A stretch of DNA of 64,000 bases from Mucilaginibacter pallidiroseus (GCF_007846085.1 NZ_VOEJ01000001.1:806001-870000), one strand, 5' to 3'; positions 44,411 through 53,639 are shown, counted from the first letter of the stretch. Numbers and translations are program-made. The notes: a model not told the origin generated them from the letters alone.

Positions 44411-44452
44411 AAAAGTGTCTTTCCTATCCAAATGACACTTTTGGATAGGAAA
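44411..44452 (-). promoter_or_regulatory. Two mutually exclusive hairpins upstream of the PhyH gene
   Basis: Pair A: TTTCCTATCCAAA (44420-44432) with TTTGGATAGGAAA (44440-44452), 13 perfect pairs, seven-base loop. Pair B: AAAAGTGTC (44411-44419) with GACACTTTT (44434-44442), nine perfect pairs. The two share bases 44434-44442, so they cannot both form. The site is 21 bases upstream of the PhyH start at 44390. It may be an operator or an RNA switch. Confidence 0.5.
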
Positions 44453-44463
44453 TAAAATCAAAT

Positions 44464-44487
44464 AAAAAACCCCGGACGATACCGGGG
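44464..44487 (-). terminator. Terminator after ccmF
   Basis: On the minus strand, CCCCGG and CCGGGG pair around a six-base loop and a T-run follows. It ends the ccmE-ccmF unit. Confidence 0.82.
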
Positions 44488-44508
44488 CTAAGCATATTAT
44501 TTATCGGA

Positions 44509-46959
44509 TTATACCGCTTTGACTTCTTTGTTTCTCCTGAAGATCGACATCAGGAAGCCAAGCACCATAATGATTGTACCTGCCCACAAGAAGTTGATGT
44601 AAGGGAACGATAAAGCTTTCATTACAATGTACTTTTTCTCGCTTTCCTTTTGCTGGTAAACGGTTATTTCTACCTTGCCTTTCTCAGGCAATATTTTGGT
44701 AAATCGTAACTTTAAACCGGCATCTTCCAGTTTTTTTCCAAAGTCGAACACGCTTTTGCCTTTGATAAGGTATACAGGTTCGCTGTTGTACTTGCGGCCA
44801 TTAGTGGTTATCTCTAATTGCGCGCCTACTGCCACGTCCTTATCGGTAAGCGGGATACTTTGGATCTTTGCACTTTTGTTCAACCCTTTAAGTACAATAA
44901 TACCATCGCGGTAACGCATGGTATCGCCTACGGCTATTTCATGCGCAATAGGTGCATCATACTTCTTGTCATCATCCGCCGGGCCATGCTGGTCGGCATC
45001 CGGGTTTGCCTGCTCACTGCTAATCACATTGGTCATGGTGATATGCGTGTACAAGTCATGAAAAAGGTAGTGCTTGGTATCTGGGGATGATGACATGCCA
45101 CCTTGCGACTGGATTACATTTGGCCTTAATACAAATTGTTCTGTTACTTTGTTACCCTCGACACGTTGGTAATTGATATTAAACAAATGCTGTGCACCTT
45201 CAATGGTATCACCTGTAAACGTTACGGTGTATTGGCCCATTTTTACAGGTTCGTTTTTGTAAAGCAATATGTTTTCGCGCGGGTCTTCATCTTTAGCAAA
45301 CTCTTCGTTATAACGTTCGCCGGTATTGTTGATGGATACCACGCTGCGTGCGCCAGCAGCTATAAGGGCACCTACCAGTATCAAACCAAAACCAATATGC
45401 CCAACTGCCGATCCGGCAAGCTTAAAGCTGCCTTTTAATGCATCCGCAAGAATTTTTGCGTTTGCTACAACAGAATATATCGAGCAGAACATCAGTAATA
45501 CAAATACCAGGTGCAGTTTATAAATTCCCGTTACGTAAACTACCAATGCCGTAATTAAAGCAGAAAAAATCAGATAGATAACTGTGCTTATGAAAAAGCG
45601 CTGCACATCTGTCTTTTTATATTTCAGGAATTGGGTAAAACCACTTAGCAAGGCAATAACTACTGCAAAAGATGCTTGGATAACGTTATAGTGTTTAACG
45701 GGCTCGGTAGGTGGCGCAAGCTTTGTTCCGAACATAGCATTCCATACCGGCACTGATGTTACAATGATGAGGTGGAAGCATGACAAGCATAAAAATACCG
45801 CACCAACAAACATCCAAAACTCCCGCGAATATGTTTCCTCGTCCTTTTTGGTGATCGGCATTTCTTTCCAGCGCGTTACCAATAGGTAAACTGTAATCAC
45901 GAAAAATATGGACAAGCCTGCAACCAGTTGCCAAAATAAACCAAGATCTGTAAAGGCATGTACCGACGTTTCGCCTAATACGCCGCTTCGGGCAAGAAAG
46001 GATGAATACCAAACCAGTACAAAGCTCATTAACGTTAAAAACGTTGCTGTAAAATATGAGTGCCCGGTATTTTTAAATACGATAAGCACATGTACACCTG
46101 CCACCAGGAATAACCACGGAAATATAGAAGCGTTCTCTACTGGATCCCAAGCCCAGAAACCACCAAAGTTAAGCGACTCATAAGCCCAAAACGCACCCAT
46201 GATAACGCCTGTACCCAACACCATGCAACCAAACAAAGCGTAAGGAATAGCAGGCACCACCCACTCTTTAAAACGCCTAACCCACAGGCCGGCTACAGCG
46301 TAGGCAAAAGGAATAACAAGCGACGCGATACCCAGGAACAGCACCGGCGGGTGGATAATCATCCAATAGTTTTGCAGTGAGGGATTCATGCCCTTACCGT
46401 CCTTTATAAAATCAAGGTAGTTAGGATTTTGGAAGATGGGCGCTTCCATAGCATTGCGCAAAAGCAAAAACGGTGAGCTGCCGATATGCATACTGCCAAT
46501 TTGCAGGCCCAATATCATGGTGCCCAATACAACCTGTGATAGCGCAAGCGTAGTCATTACCGGTTTCTCCCATGATTTGGCTTTCCAGATAAGGATATTA
46601 CCTAAAACTGCTTCCCAAAACATCCATAGCAAAAAGCCACCCTCCTGCCCGTTCCAGAAACCTGATACGATGTAATATGATGGCAAGGTGCGTGACGTGT
46701 ACGACCAGGCGTAGTGATACTCAAAATAATGGCTGTACAAAATGTTGAATAAACAAACACCCATGCCTATAATTGAGAAGGTATTTAACCAATAGCCAAT
46801 GCGGCCAAGTCGTAACCACCAGTTGTCGGCTTTATCGGCAGTTGTGGTGGCAAAAAAATATGATATAAATGATAGTAACGCCGAACCAAAAGCCAGGACG
46901 ATAAAAAATTGGCCAATACTACCCGGTAAAAGGTGTTCGCCTTTAAAAACTGTATCCAT
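44509..46959 (-). CDS. ccmF: Cytochrome c heme lyase CcmF
   Basis: An 816-residue polytopic membrane protein of the heme-handling protein superfamily. The WWD heme-binding signature is FGGFWAWDPVENASIFPWL, with many membrane helices on both sides, a large periplasmic part near the C-terminus (about residues 560-770) and a final membrane helix. CcmF attaches heme to apocytochrome c in System I. The gene is nine bases after the end of ccmE and both lie in a cytochrome c maturation cluster. The C-terminal periplasmic domain is typical of the Bacteroidota form. Confidence 0.92.
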   Translation of the reverse strand: MDTVFKGEHLLPGSIGQFFIVLAFGSALLSFISYFFATTTADKADNWWLRLGRIGYWLNTFSIIGMGVCLFNILYSHYFEYHYAWSYTSRTLPSYYIVSGFWNGQEGGFLLWMFWEAVLGNILIWKAKSWEKPVMTTLALSQVVLGTMILGLQIGSMHIGSSPFLLLRNAMEAPIFQNPNYLDFIKDGKGMNPSLQNYWMIIHPPVLFLGIASLVIPFAYAVAGLWVRRFKEWVVPAIPYALFGCMVLGTGVIMGAFWAYESLNFGGFWAWDPVENASIFPWLFLVAGVHVLIVFKNTGHSYFTATFLTLMSFVLVWYSSFLARSGVLGETSVHAFTDLGLFWQLVAGLSIFFVITVYLLVTRWKEMPITKKDEETYSREFWMFVGAVFLCLSCFHLIIVTSVPVWNAMFGTKLAPPTEPVKHYNVIQASFAVVIALLSGFTQFLKYKKTDVQRFFISTVIYLIFSALITALVVYVTGIYKLHLVFVLLMFCSIYSVVANAKILADALKGSFKLAGSAVGHIGFGLILVGALIAAGARSVVSINNTGERYNEEFAKDEDPRENILLYKNEPVKMGQYTVTFTGDTIEGAQHLFNINYQRVEGNKVTEQFVLRPNVIQSQGGMSSSPDTKHYLFHDLYTHITMTNVISSEQANPDADQHGPADDDKKYDAPIAHEIAVGDTMRYRDGIIVLKGLNKSAKIQSIPLTDKDVAVGAQLEITTNGRKYNSEPVYLIKGKSVFDFGKKLEDAGLKLRFTKILPEKGKVEITVYQQKESEKKYIVMKALSFPYINFLWAGTIIMVLGFLMSIFRRNKEVKAV

Positions 46960-46968
46960 TAAATTTAA

Positions 46969-47379
46969 TTATAGGCTCGCGCTTTTGGTAGCGTTTGCTT
47001 CGGTAACGTTTAACTTCTCGTTATACTTTGAAGGGCACTTCATCAATATTTTTGAAGCATAAAACTCCTGCCCCTTCATTTTACCGGTTAAAACAATTTG
47101 TTCCGAACGCTCAAAATCCTGCGGTTTGGTACCGGCAAAAACCACCTTACATTCTTCGCCCTTATTATCTTTCACATAAAAAGAAAAGTAATTGGCATCC
47201 TTGGTGGCATCATAAAACAACTCTTTGCCTTTGTTAAGTTTACCAACCACGTGCAACTCGCTGCTGGTTTGGCGGGCGTCTTTAAATGACCCGTATGTGC
47301 TTGTATTTGAATAGGTGCTGATGATTACCGCGATAGCTATTGCAATAATTACAATCCCAAAAATTGAACTTTTTTTCAT
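46969..47379 (-). CDS. ccmE: Heme chaperone CcmE, CxxxY type
   Basis: A 136-residue protein with one N-terminal membrane helix (FGIVIIAIAIAVII) and a periplasmic OB-fold beta barrel (SELHVVGKLNKGKEL, SFYVKDNKGEECKVVFAGTKP, QIVLTGKMKGQEFYASKIL). In E. coli CcmE the heme-bound residue is a His in HxxxY. Here the same position is Cys 115, in CPSKY, which gives CxxxY, the variant known from Desulfovibrio and archaea. The gene is upstream of ccmF and close to ccmC and ccmD. Heme binding by Cys is inferred from that known variant. Confidence 0.88.
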   Translation of the reverse strand: MKKSSIFGIVIIAIAIAVIISTYSNTSTYGSFKDARQTSSELHVVGKLNKGKELFYDATKDANYFSFYVKDNKGEECKVVFAGTKPQDFERSEQIVLTGKMKGQEFYASKILMKCPSKYNEKLNVTEANATKSASL

Positions 47380-47511
47380 TGATCGTATTTGTCCCTTTTA
47401 TTCGTAATGCAAAAATACAAAACGTGTAGCTAAATATGTTTATTACAAAGGATATATGTTATTTAGAATTATTATCGATAGTAATAGCAATCATATAATA
47501 TTTCAATTAAT

Positions 47512-47542
47512 AAAAAAGCGCCTCTTACGAAGCGCTTTTTCA
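47512..47542 (-). terminator. Terminator after the glutamate dehydrogenase gene
   Basis: Arms AAAAAGCGC and GCGCTTTTT (47513-47521 with 47532-47540), ten-base loop, followed by T's on the minus strand. It lies 30 bases after the stop codon of the dehydrogenase gene. Confidence 0.8.
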
Positions 47543-47572
47543 AATTTATAACATGGGTTGCTTAGCTATCGA

Positions 47573-49009
47573 TCACGGCCACACACCAAGATTTTGGTAT
47601 GATACAGCAATCTTATTTATTGCGCCCACCATAGCCGCATTACGCAGCGTTTCCACTTTCGGGTTGTTCTTTAAAATCTCGCGGATCTCGTGGTAAGAGC
47701 GGATCATGGTATCTTCCAAACCTGAATTTACCAACTCCAGCTCCGACGCACCTTTCACGATAGTTGCACGTTGTATTGGTGTAAGTGCAATACCGGTGAT
47801 ACCTTCTACCATGTTTACCAGGTTCAGGTTTGAGTTTTCCTCAAAACGGCGGTTCATACGGCCAAATGCAACATGGCTTAAGTTTTTTAACCACTCAAAG
47901 TATGATACGGTTACACCACCGGCGTTTGCATACATATCCGGAATGATGATACCACCATTGCTATAAAAAATAGCTTCGGCTTCCGGTGACGTCGGTCCGT
48001 TTGCACCTTCAGCAATGATCTTTGCTTTGATGTTTACTACATTTTCTGCAGTGATCTGGTTCTCTAAAGCAGCAGGTACAAGGATATCACATGGCTGCTC
48101 AAGGCCGTCCATCGTGTTTGCAAACTCCTGCTTAGCGCCGGCATAACCTAAAATAGAACCAGTTTCTTTACGATGCTGAAATACAGCATCAACATCCAAA
48201 CCATCCTCGTTGTAAATAGCACCTTCAAACTCGCAGATACCTACGATCAACGCGCCAAACTCCGACAAGAATTTAGCCGAGTAAAAGCCCACGTTACCCA
48301 AACCCTGTACAATGATTTTTTTACCAGAAAGGCCGGTTGTTAAACCAAGCTTCTGCATGTCTTCGGCAACACCTACACATTCGCGCACGGCGATTGCCAC
48401 GCCACGGCCGGTAGCTTCGCGGCGGCCTGCAATACCGTGTAATGCAATCGGTTTACCGGTAACAGCGCCAAGTGCATCTAACTGACCTGGGTTCATGGTT
48501 GCGTAAGTGTCGGCTATCCAGCTCATTTCACGCTCGCCCGATCCGTAATCCGGTGCAGGTACGTCAATGCTTGGGCCTATAAAATTCTTTTTGATCAACT
48601 CCACAGTGTAACGGCGGGTAATGTTTTCCAACTCGCCCACGGTGTAGTTTTTAGGGTTTATCTTAATACCACCCTTTGCACCTCCAAACGGTACGTTAAC
48701 AATGGCACACTTATATGTCATCAGGGCAGCAAGTGCCATAACTTCATCCTCGTTAACCATTTCGCTGTAGCGGATACCGCCTTTGGTTGGCGACTGGTGG
48801 TGAGAGTGTTCTACACGCCATGCGTCAATTACTTCGAACCCGTTGCCTTTGCGAATAGGGAAACGGAAACGGTAAACGCTATTGCATGATTTAATTTGGT
48901 CTAACAAGCCAGCATCGTGCTTGGTAAATTGCGCTGCATGATCAAAGTTTTTGCAAACATCCCCAAAGAAATGGGTATCCTGATTTGCAGTAGGATTATT
49001 GATATTCAT
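47573..49009 (-). CDS. gdhA: Glutamate dehydrogenase
   Basis: A 478-residue Glu/Leu/Phe/Val-type dehydrogenase that links 2-oxoglutarate, ammonia and glutamate. The N-terminal domain has the catalytic Lys region [13 protein letters not shown], then [19 protein letters not shown], and the nucleotide domain starts [15 protein letters not shown]. Length and motifs fit the family; coenzyme preference (NAD or NADP) is not clear. It separates ccmE from ccmD, but has its own terminator and leader, so it is a distinct unit. A small hairpin lies in its leader. Confidence 0.95.
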   Translation of the reverse strand: MNINNPTANQDTHFFGDVCKNFDHAAQFTKHDAGLLDQIKSCNSVYRFRFPIRKGNGFEVIDAWRVEHSHHQSPTKGGIRYSEMVNEDEVMALAALMTYKCAIVNVPFGGAKGGIKINPKNYTVGELENITRRYTVELIKKNFIGPSIDVPAPDYGSGEREMSWIADTYATMNPGQLDALGAVTGKPIALHGIAGRREATGRGVAIAVRECVGVAEDMQKLGLTTGLSGKKIIVQGLGNVGFYSAKFLSEFGALIVGICEFEGAIYNEDGLDVDAVFQHRKETGSILGYAGAKQEFANTMDGLEQPCDILVPAALENQITAENVVNIKAKIIAEGANGPTSPEAEAIFYSNGGIIIPDMYANAGGVTVSYFEWLKNLSHVAFGRMNRRFEENSNLNLVNMVEGITGIALTPIQRATIVKGASELELVNSGLEDTMIRSYHEIREILKNNPKVETLRNAAMVGAINKIAVSYQNLGVWP

Positions 49010-49034
49010 AATTTAGTATTGGTAAATAATTAAT

Positions 49035-49048
49035 CTCCTAAAAAGGAG
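49035..49048 (-). promoter_or_regulatory. Small leader hairpin before glutamate dehydrogenase
   Basis: CTCCT and AGGAG pair around a four-base loop, 26 bases upstream of the start codon. It hides an AGGAG sequence that resembles a ribosome site, but the distance to the ATG is too long for direct use. Functional meaning is uncertain. Confidence 0.25.
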
Positions 49049-49165
49049 TGCAAATTTGGTACATTTTTTATCAATAATGCAAATATTAGTTAAGTCGCAA
49101 GCAAGTATGTGTTAACAATAAAACACATTGTGCTGTTTAAACAATGGCAAGGCCCTTTTGCTTTC

Positions 49166-49375
49166 TTAATTTTCCTTTTCCAACTTACGCAGACGGCGAT
49201 CTATAGCAAAGAGCGCAACCGCAAGGCCAATAAAAACGATTGCTATAGTTGTAATTACAACGTAGATCTTGCCGGAGCTGCGCAATACATCGGCCATCTC
49301 AACATTGCCGGTATCCTGTGCATTTACGGTAATAAAACAAAGCAGCATGGCCGCCAAAAAAAATATCTTCTTCAT
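49166..49375 (-). CDS. ccmD: CcmD-family small membrane protein
   Basis: A 69-residue protein with an N-terminal hydrophobic signal-like segment (MKKIFFLAAMLLCFITVNAQ), a short polar part and a second hydrophobic helix (IYVVITTIAIVFIGLAVALFAI) with a basic tail RRLRKLEKEN. This is the Bacteroidota CcmD-like layout; CcmD helps to release holo-CcmE from CcmABC. ATG 49375 is chosen: it is one base after the ccmC stop. The earlier in-frame ATG overlaps ccmC and gives no signal peptide. Confidence 0.8.
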   Translation of the reverse strand: MKKIFFLAAMLLCFITVNAQDTGNVEMADVLRSSGKIYVVITTIAIVFIGLAVALFAIDRRLRKLEKEN

Positions 49376-49376
49376 G

Positions 49377-50054
49377 TTAGTTGATGTCATGACGTTTGTT
49401 TTCAATTAAGCGTATACGGTAACGAATACTGGCAATCCAAACAGCCAGTAAACTCCAACCAATAAACGCAGGGTATAAAACTACGCGCATGTGGCTGTCA
49501 AGGTCATATTTATTAAAGCCGGGGTTACCACCTGCCCCACCAGGGTGTAATGAATCGGTAAGGCGTGGCAATACAAACAGTAATACAATCATAATCGGGA
49601 AAGCGAAAATGTTGTAAATGGCAGATATTTTGGCGCGTTTTTGTTCTTCATCTATTGAATTACGCAGCACCAGGTAAGCGCAATACAGCAAAAACGCAAT
49701 TGCCGCACTATTCTGTTTGGGGTCATTACTCCAATACTCGCCCCATGTATACTTGGCCCATATCATCCCGGTTATTAAACCAAGCACATAAAATATCATC
49801 CCGGTATTAACGCACTCTACAGATGCAAGGTCATCCTCTTCGCGGCCGCCAGCCAGGTAACGTATGCTGAAAAAGACAGACAGTACCAACGCCGAAAGCA
49901 TAGCCATCCACATAGGTACGTGGAAATATAGATTGCGGATAGTTTCGTGCAGGATGTCTAATCGAGGAACCCTGAATTGCAAGCCGGCAATCAATGTGTA
50001 AAAAATCAACACAACAGCCAAAACTTTCCACCAGGTTTGATATATAAACTTCAT
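49377..50054 (-). CDS. ccmC: Heme transporter/handler CcmC
   Basis: A 225-residue polytopic membrane protein of the CcmC/CcsA superfamily. Two periplasmic His residues flank the heme loop: H45 in YFHVPMWM and one in LDSHMRVV (about 185). The WWD-like loop is WGEYWSND (residues 104-111), shorter in Trp than the E. coli form. The protein would load heme onto CcmE. It is followed directly by ccmD and is in the order ccmC-ccmD on the minus strand. Confidence 0.88.
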   Translation of the reverse strand: MKFIYQTWWKVLAVVLIFYTLIAGLQFRVPRLDILHETIRNLYFHVPMWMAMLSALVLSVFFSIRYLAGGREEDDLASVECVNTGMIFYVLGLITGMIWAKYTWGEYWSNDPKQNSAAIAFLLYCAYLVLRNSIDEEQKRAKISAIYNIFAFPIMIVLLFVLPRLTDSLHPGGAGGNPGFNKYDLDSHMRVVLYPAFIGWSLLAVWIASIRYRIRLIENKRHDIN

Positions 50055-50287
50055 TTGGAGAATTATGCGGCAAATGTAACAATTGCTGTGCTGAGTTAAG
50101 CAATCGCGTACATTATTGTTATTGTTGCAGCCTTTGCCCGCCTATGTTAAATACTTGCTTATTGTAAACTTAAATGATTATAAGTTTGATAGATAAACGC
50201 ATTTATAAGGTTATATCAACAGCGATCAACCGATCAATCAACTTACGCCAATTTAGATTTTACAACGGAATGACGTTGCTACAGTAT

Positions 50288-51490
50288 CTATTCGCTTACA
50301 ATTTTAGCGGGACCAACGGGTTCGTAATCTACAGGCAGCATGTCTGCAAGTTTGGCCTTTGACCATGTCCCCTCAAACAACGGACTATCTGATACAACCG
50401 TGCCATTCATATCGAAAACGAAGTATGGACTGTAAAGGGTAACTACGCTTGTTTCATAATTGGGCATATCCAACGGGCGGTACACATCTTTAAAATAGGT
50501 TTCCTCACGCTTTTTTACATAAGTGACGTAAAGGTAATTTGGAAAAGTAACTGCAAAAAGCCCTTCCTGGGGTGTGCGCCTTAATACATCTGCCGCTTTC
50601 AGCGCGGGGCGCATAACATTTTCATTCGCCCACTTTGGCACATCGGATTGCCTTGCCCAATAATTCATCGAGTCGCGGTTTATGTTGGTATAACGCTTTA
50701 ACTTTTGTTGTATCAACGGCTCGGGATAACGGTTGGGGTTAAGGTTGCGGCTAAAATTATATATTACAAACCCCTCCTGCTCCAACTGATTTTTATATAG
50801 TGCCCTTAAAAAATGCTGCCGCGACCCATAGTAAGCTTCGTCACGCTTTTCCTGCCACTTTTTTTTCTGCTCGGCACTGCCCGGCAGATCCTCAAACAAG
50901 GCCTTGCCCCCATACATAATTACATGAGTAAAATTACTGCTGCTAAATGCCTTCAATAAAAACTTGGTGCGGTAGCCCAAAGCGCGGTTCTCAACAACTA
51001 AAAATTCATCGGCCGATGCTTCAAGCGTTTGCGTTTTCCGGTAATATATCAAATCCAGTATGCGTGGATTTATCACTTTGCACTGCTTGGCATTACCTTC
51101 AACACCAATAAATTCCTTTTTAAACTGTTCGTAGTTTTTCTTCCAGTCGGCGTTGCTGATGATAGTCACCGCTTTCATCATCATCACCTTTTGGGTTAGT
51201 TGGATGCTTAAATCAACGCCCTTTGAACCTACCAATACCTTTTGGTTATAATCTTCGTAGCCAAGTGTTGTTACCACAAGGTCGTATTGGCCGGGCTTAA
51301 CTCCACGCAGGGTAAATGTACCATCATCTGCGGTTGCGGTACCAAATGTTGCGTTATTCAAAAATACACTGGCACGCGCTACCGGGTTGTTTGTACCGGC
51401 CATAATAACTTTACCGGTAATTACTCCGCTTTGCGCCACTGCAAGAATAGGCAGGGCAAGCAAACAAACAAAAATCCACAGGGCACGCAT
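50288..51490 (-). CDS. Exported protein with carboxypeptidase-regulatory-like domain
   Basis: A 400-residue protein with a signal peptide (cleavage near AVAQSG). Residues 22-110 form a CarboxypepD_reg-like beta domain (GVITGKVIMAGTNNPVARASVFL, LRGVKPGQYDLVVTTLGYEDYNQ). The rest, with segments such as LDLIYYRKTQTLEASADEFLVVENRALGYRTKFLLK (shown here as ENRALGYRTKFLL), is of a type common in Bacteroidota and unassigned. It sits between ccmB and ccmC. There is no sign of a TonB-dependent barrel. A role in the outer envelope is likely, but the link with the ccm genes may be chance. Confidence 0.8.
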   Translation of the reverse strand: MRALWIFVCLLALPILAVAQSGVITGKVIMAGTNNPVARASVFLNNATFGTATADDGTFTLRGVKPGQYDLVVTTLGYEDYNQKVLVGSKGVDLSIQLTQKVMMMKAVTIISNADWKKNYEQFKKEFIGVEGNAKQCKVINPRILDLIYYRKTQTLEASADEFLVVENRALGYRTKFLLKAFSSSNFTHVIMYGGKALFEDLPGSAEQKKKWQEKRDEAYYGSRQHFLRALYKNQLEQEGFVIYNFSRNLNPNRYPEPLIQQKLKRYTNINRDSMNYWARQSDVPKWANENVMRPALKAADVLRRTPQEGLFAVTFPNYLYVTYVKKREETYFKDVYRPLDMPNYETSVVTLYSPYFVFDMNGTVVSDSPLFEGTWSKAKLADMLPVDYEPVGPAKIVSE

Positions 51491-51583
51491 TAATATTAAC
51501 TGGGGTTTAAGCCACTAAATTCCGAAAATTTTATGAAGTGATGATGAAATTGCCTGTAACAATTTAAGGGCTTTGCTCTTATA

Positions 51584-52267
51584 TCAATCTCTCCATAAAT
51601 ATGGGAAAAGCAAAAGCGACAAGGCGATTACTATCGCATTGATAGCCAATAAGATGCCTACGTTACCATACCCAAGGCTGCGGTCTATCCCATCCATGGC
51701 AGACTTGCTTACTTTAACCAGTAATAAAATCACAGGGATAATCACCGGAAAGCTTAATATTGCCATAAGGGTGCCATTGTTGCCTGCTTTAGAAGCAATG
51801 GCCGAAATCATGGTAAATACTGTAGAAAAACTGGTGCTGCCAAGCAAAACAATAAAAAGGTAGTACAGCAAATCGTTTACATTATTTGGAAAGAAGAGCG
51901 TATAAACGGTAAAAGCCAACACACTAAGCAAGCCCATCAATAAGGCATTGTAAATGATTTTTGAAAGGATAATGGCTTGTGGGTGAGCAATGCAATAATA
52001 GTATAGCAAACGGCTCTTGCTCTCCTGCATAAAGCTTTTTGCAATAGCGTTCACTGATGCAAACAGCATAATGATCCAAAAAAGTATGTTCCAAACAATG
52101 GAATACCCGGAGCTTTCTTTAAAACCAGGATTTAGATTAAAAGAAATATAACACACGAAAACGGTAGATACGATGTAGAGCAATACCCCGTTGAATGCAT
52201 ATTTCGATCGCCACTCGAGCAATATTTCCTTTTTTAACAGCTCGATGGTTTGCCCCGCCAGTTTCAT
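51584..52267 (-). CDS. ccmB: Heme exporter membrane subunit CcmB
   Basis: A 227-residue inner-membrane protein with six hydrophobic segments. The start ELLKKEILLEWRSKYAFNGVLLYI fits the CcmB N-terminus well, with the family ELRxxx region before the first helix, then LLGSTSFSTVFTMISAIASKAGNNGTLMAILSFPVIIPVILL (cited here as AIASKAGNN and LSFPVIIPVIL). CcmB pairs with the ATPase CcmA to move or handle heme for CcmC and CcmE. The ATPase is not in this window. ATG 52267 is chosen because it begins the conserved region. Confidence 0.87.
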   Translation of the reverse strand: MKLAGQTIELLKKEILLEWRSKYAFNGVLLYIVSTVFVCYISFNLNPGFKESSGYSIVWNILFWIIMLFASVNAIAKSFMQESKSRLLYYYCIAHPQAIILSKIIYNALLMGLLSVLAFTVYTLFFPNNVNDLLYYLFIVLLGSTSFSTVFTMISAIASKAGNNGTLMAILSFPVIIPVILLLVKVSKSAMDGIDRSLGYGNVGILLAINAIVIALSLLLFPYLWRD

Positions 52268-52342
52268 GCTGCAAAGAACGTGAAATAAAAAAGTAAAACC
52301 CAAAAGTTTAAATATTCTTCAATTGAATTTTAACTTAGCAGC

Positions 52343-53152
52343 ATGAAAAAACTGGCGCTGGCAAATAAGTGGATTTTGGTTACAGGTGCATCATCGGGCC
52401 TGGGCAAGGAAATGGCGAGGCAGCTGGCCCACAACTTTAAAGCAAACCTTATTATAGCAGCACGCCGGGCCGACAAGCTGAACGAGCTAAAGACAGAATT
52501 AGAGTCGGCCGCCGGTGTAAAAGTAAAAGTGATAGTGGCCGATCTGTCAAAAACGGAAGACACGGACCGCCTTGTTGCCGATAGCATTGCCGACGGTGAT
52601 TTATACGGCGCCATTTTAAACGCAGGCGTTACCTTTTTTGGCCGCCATAGCCAATTGCCCTGGGCCGATTTTGAGAATATTCTCAACACCAACGTTAAGG
52701 GTGTAGTACGCATGACTAATGCACTTGTAAGTTATTTCGACAAGCCTGGTACCGAGGGAGCATTGATGCTTGTATCCAGCATGGCAGGATATTTCCCTGT
52801 TCCTTATCAGGCAGCATACTCTGGAAGTAAGGCGTTTATCACGGCTTTTGGTAGTGCACTGCACTATGAAGTTAAGAATCCGACTTTTTCAATAACTGTA
52901 TTTGCTCCCGGCGGCATCGCTACCGAAATGACGGAAGGTAAAAGTTTCAACGATTTAAAGGGTTGGCTGATGCCTGTAAAGCAGGCTGCTAAAGAAGCTA
53001 TACATGCATTTGTAGCTCGAAAATTCAACTATATGCCCGGTTTAATGAACCGCATTGGTGCGGTGTTTATGAACTTTTTACCGAAGAGCTTTCTTACAGG
53101 TAATATGGCCAGAGTATATGCAAAAGCATTACTTAACGCTGAAAAAGAATAA
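52343..53152 (+). CDS. SDR-family oxidoreductase
   Basis: A 269-residue classical short-chain dehydrogenase. Motifs: TGASSGLG, then ARRADK (basic residues that favour NADP), LNAG in place of NNAG, catalytic Ser in LVSSMAG and YSGSK. It is divergent from ccmB and is followed five bases later by ogt, so these two genes are probably one operon. The substrate is unknown; the AFGSALHYEV segment is typical of the DltE/FabG-like subgroup. Confidence 0.9.
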   Translation: MKKLALANKWILVTGASSGLGKEMARQLAHNFKANLIIAARRADKLNELKTELESAAGVKVKVIVADLSKTEDTDRLVADSIADGDLYGAILNAGVTFFGRHSQLPWADFENILNTNVKGVVRMTNALVSYFDKPGTEGALMLVSSMAGYFPVPYQAAYSGSKAFITAFGSALHYEVKNPTFSITVFAPGGIATEMTEGKSFNDLKGWLMPVKQAAKEAIHAFVARKFNYMPGLMNRIGAVFMNFLPKSFLTGNMARVYAKALLNAEKE

Positions 53153-53156
53153 GGCT

Positions 53157-53639
53157 ATGGAATGCTATTACAAATCGCCGATTGGCATTGTGCATATTAT
53201 TGCTGATAACGAAGATCGCATAAGCCGAATTGCTGTGCTGGATGATGAGCTTGACGAAACAGCTCCTGCTACCCCGGCTTTACAAATGGCCGTTGAGCAA
53301 TTAAAAGAATATTTTGCAGGTAAGCGTGTAAACTTCGACTTGCCCTTGCAGCAACCGGGCTCGGCCTTCCAACAGCGCGTTTGGCAGCAGTTAATGGCTA
53401 TTAAATATGGTACGACGATTACCTACACTCAACAATCAAAATTGATGAATGATCCGCTGGCCGTACGCGCCATAGCAGCGGCAAATGGGAAAAACAACTT
53501 ATGGATAGTTGTGCCTTGCCACCGCGTAATAGGCAGCGATGGCAGTTTAACCGGTTACGCAGGCGGTGTTTGGCGCAAGCGCTGGCTGATCGATCACGAA
53601 GCAAAAGTGGCCGGCGTTGGGCAAGCCACTCTGTTTTAA
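53157..53639 (+). CDS. ogt: Methylated-DNA--[protein]-cysteine S-methyltransferase
   Basis: A 160-residue DNA repair protein that removes alkyl groups from O6-alkylguanine by transfer to its own Cys. The methyl acceptor is in IVVPCHRVIG, and the C-terminal SLTGYAGG-WRK segment and the DNA-binding helix (YGTTITYTQQSKLM) are present. ATG 53157 is preferred over the earlier in-frame ATG inside the SDR gene. It starts four bases after the SDR stop. Confidence 0.94.
   Translation: MECYYKSPIGIVHIIADNEDRISRIAVLDDELDETAPATPALQMAVEQLKEYFAGKRVNFDLPLQQPGSAFQQRVWQQLMAIKYGTTITYTQQSKLMNDPLAVRAIAAANGKNNLWIVVPCHRVIGSDGSLTGYAGGVWRKRWLIDHEAKVAGVGQATLF

Noticed and set aside
47573..49009. Glutamate dehydrogenase as a foreign insertion in the ccm cluster
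   Set aside because: Base and codon use look like those of the neighbours, no repeats or mobile genes flank it, and it has its own terminator.
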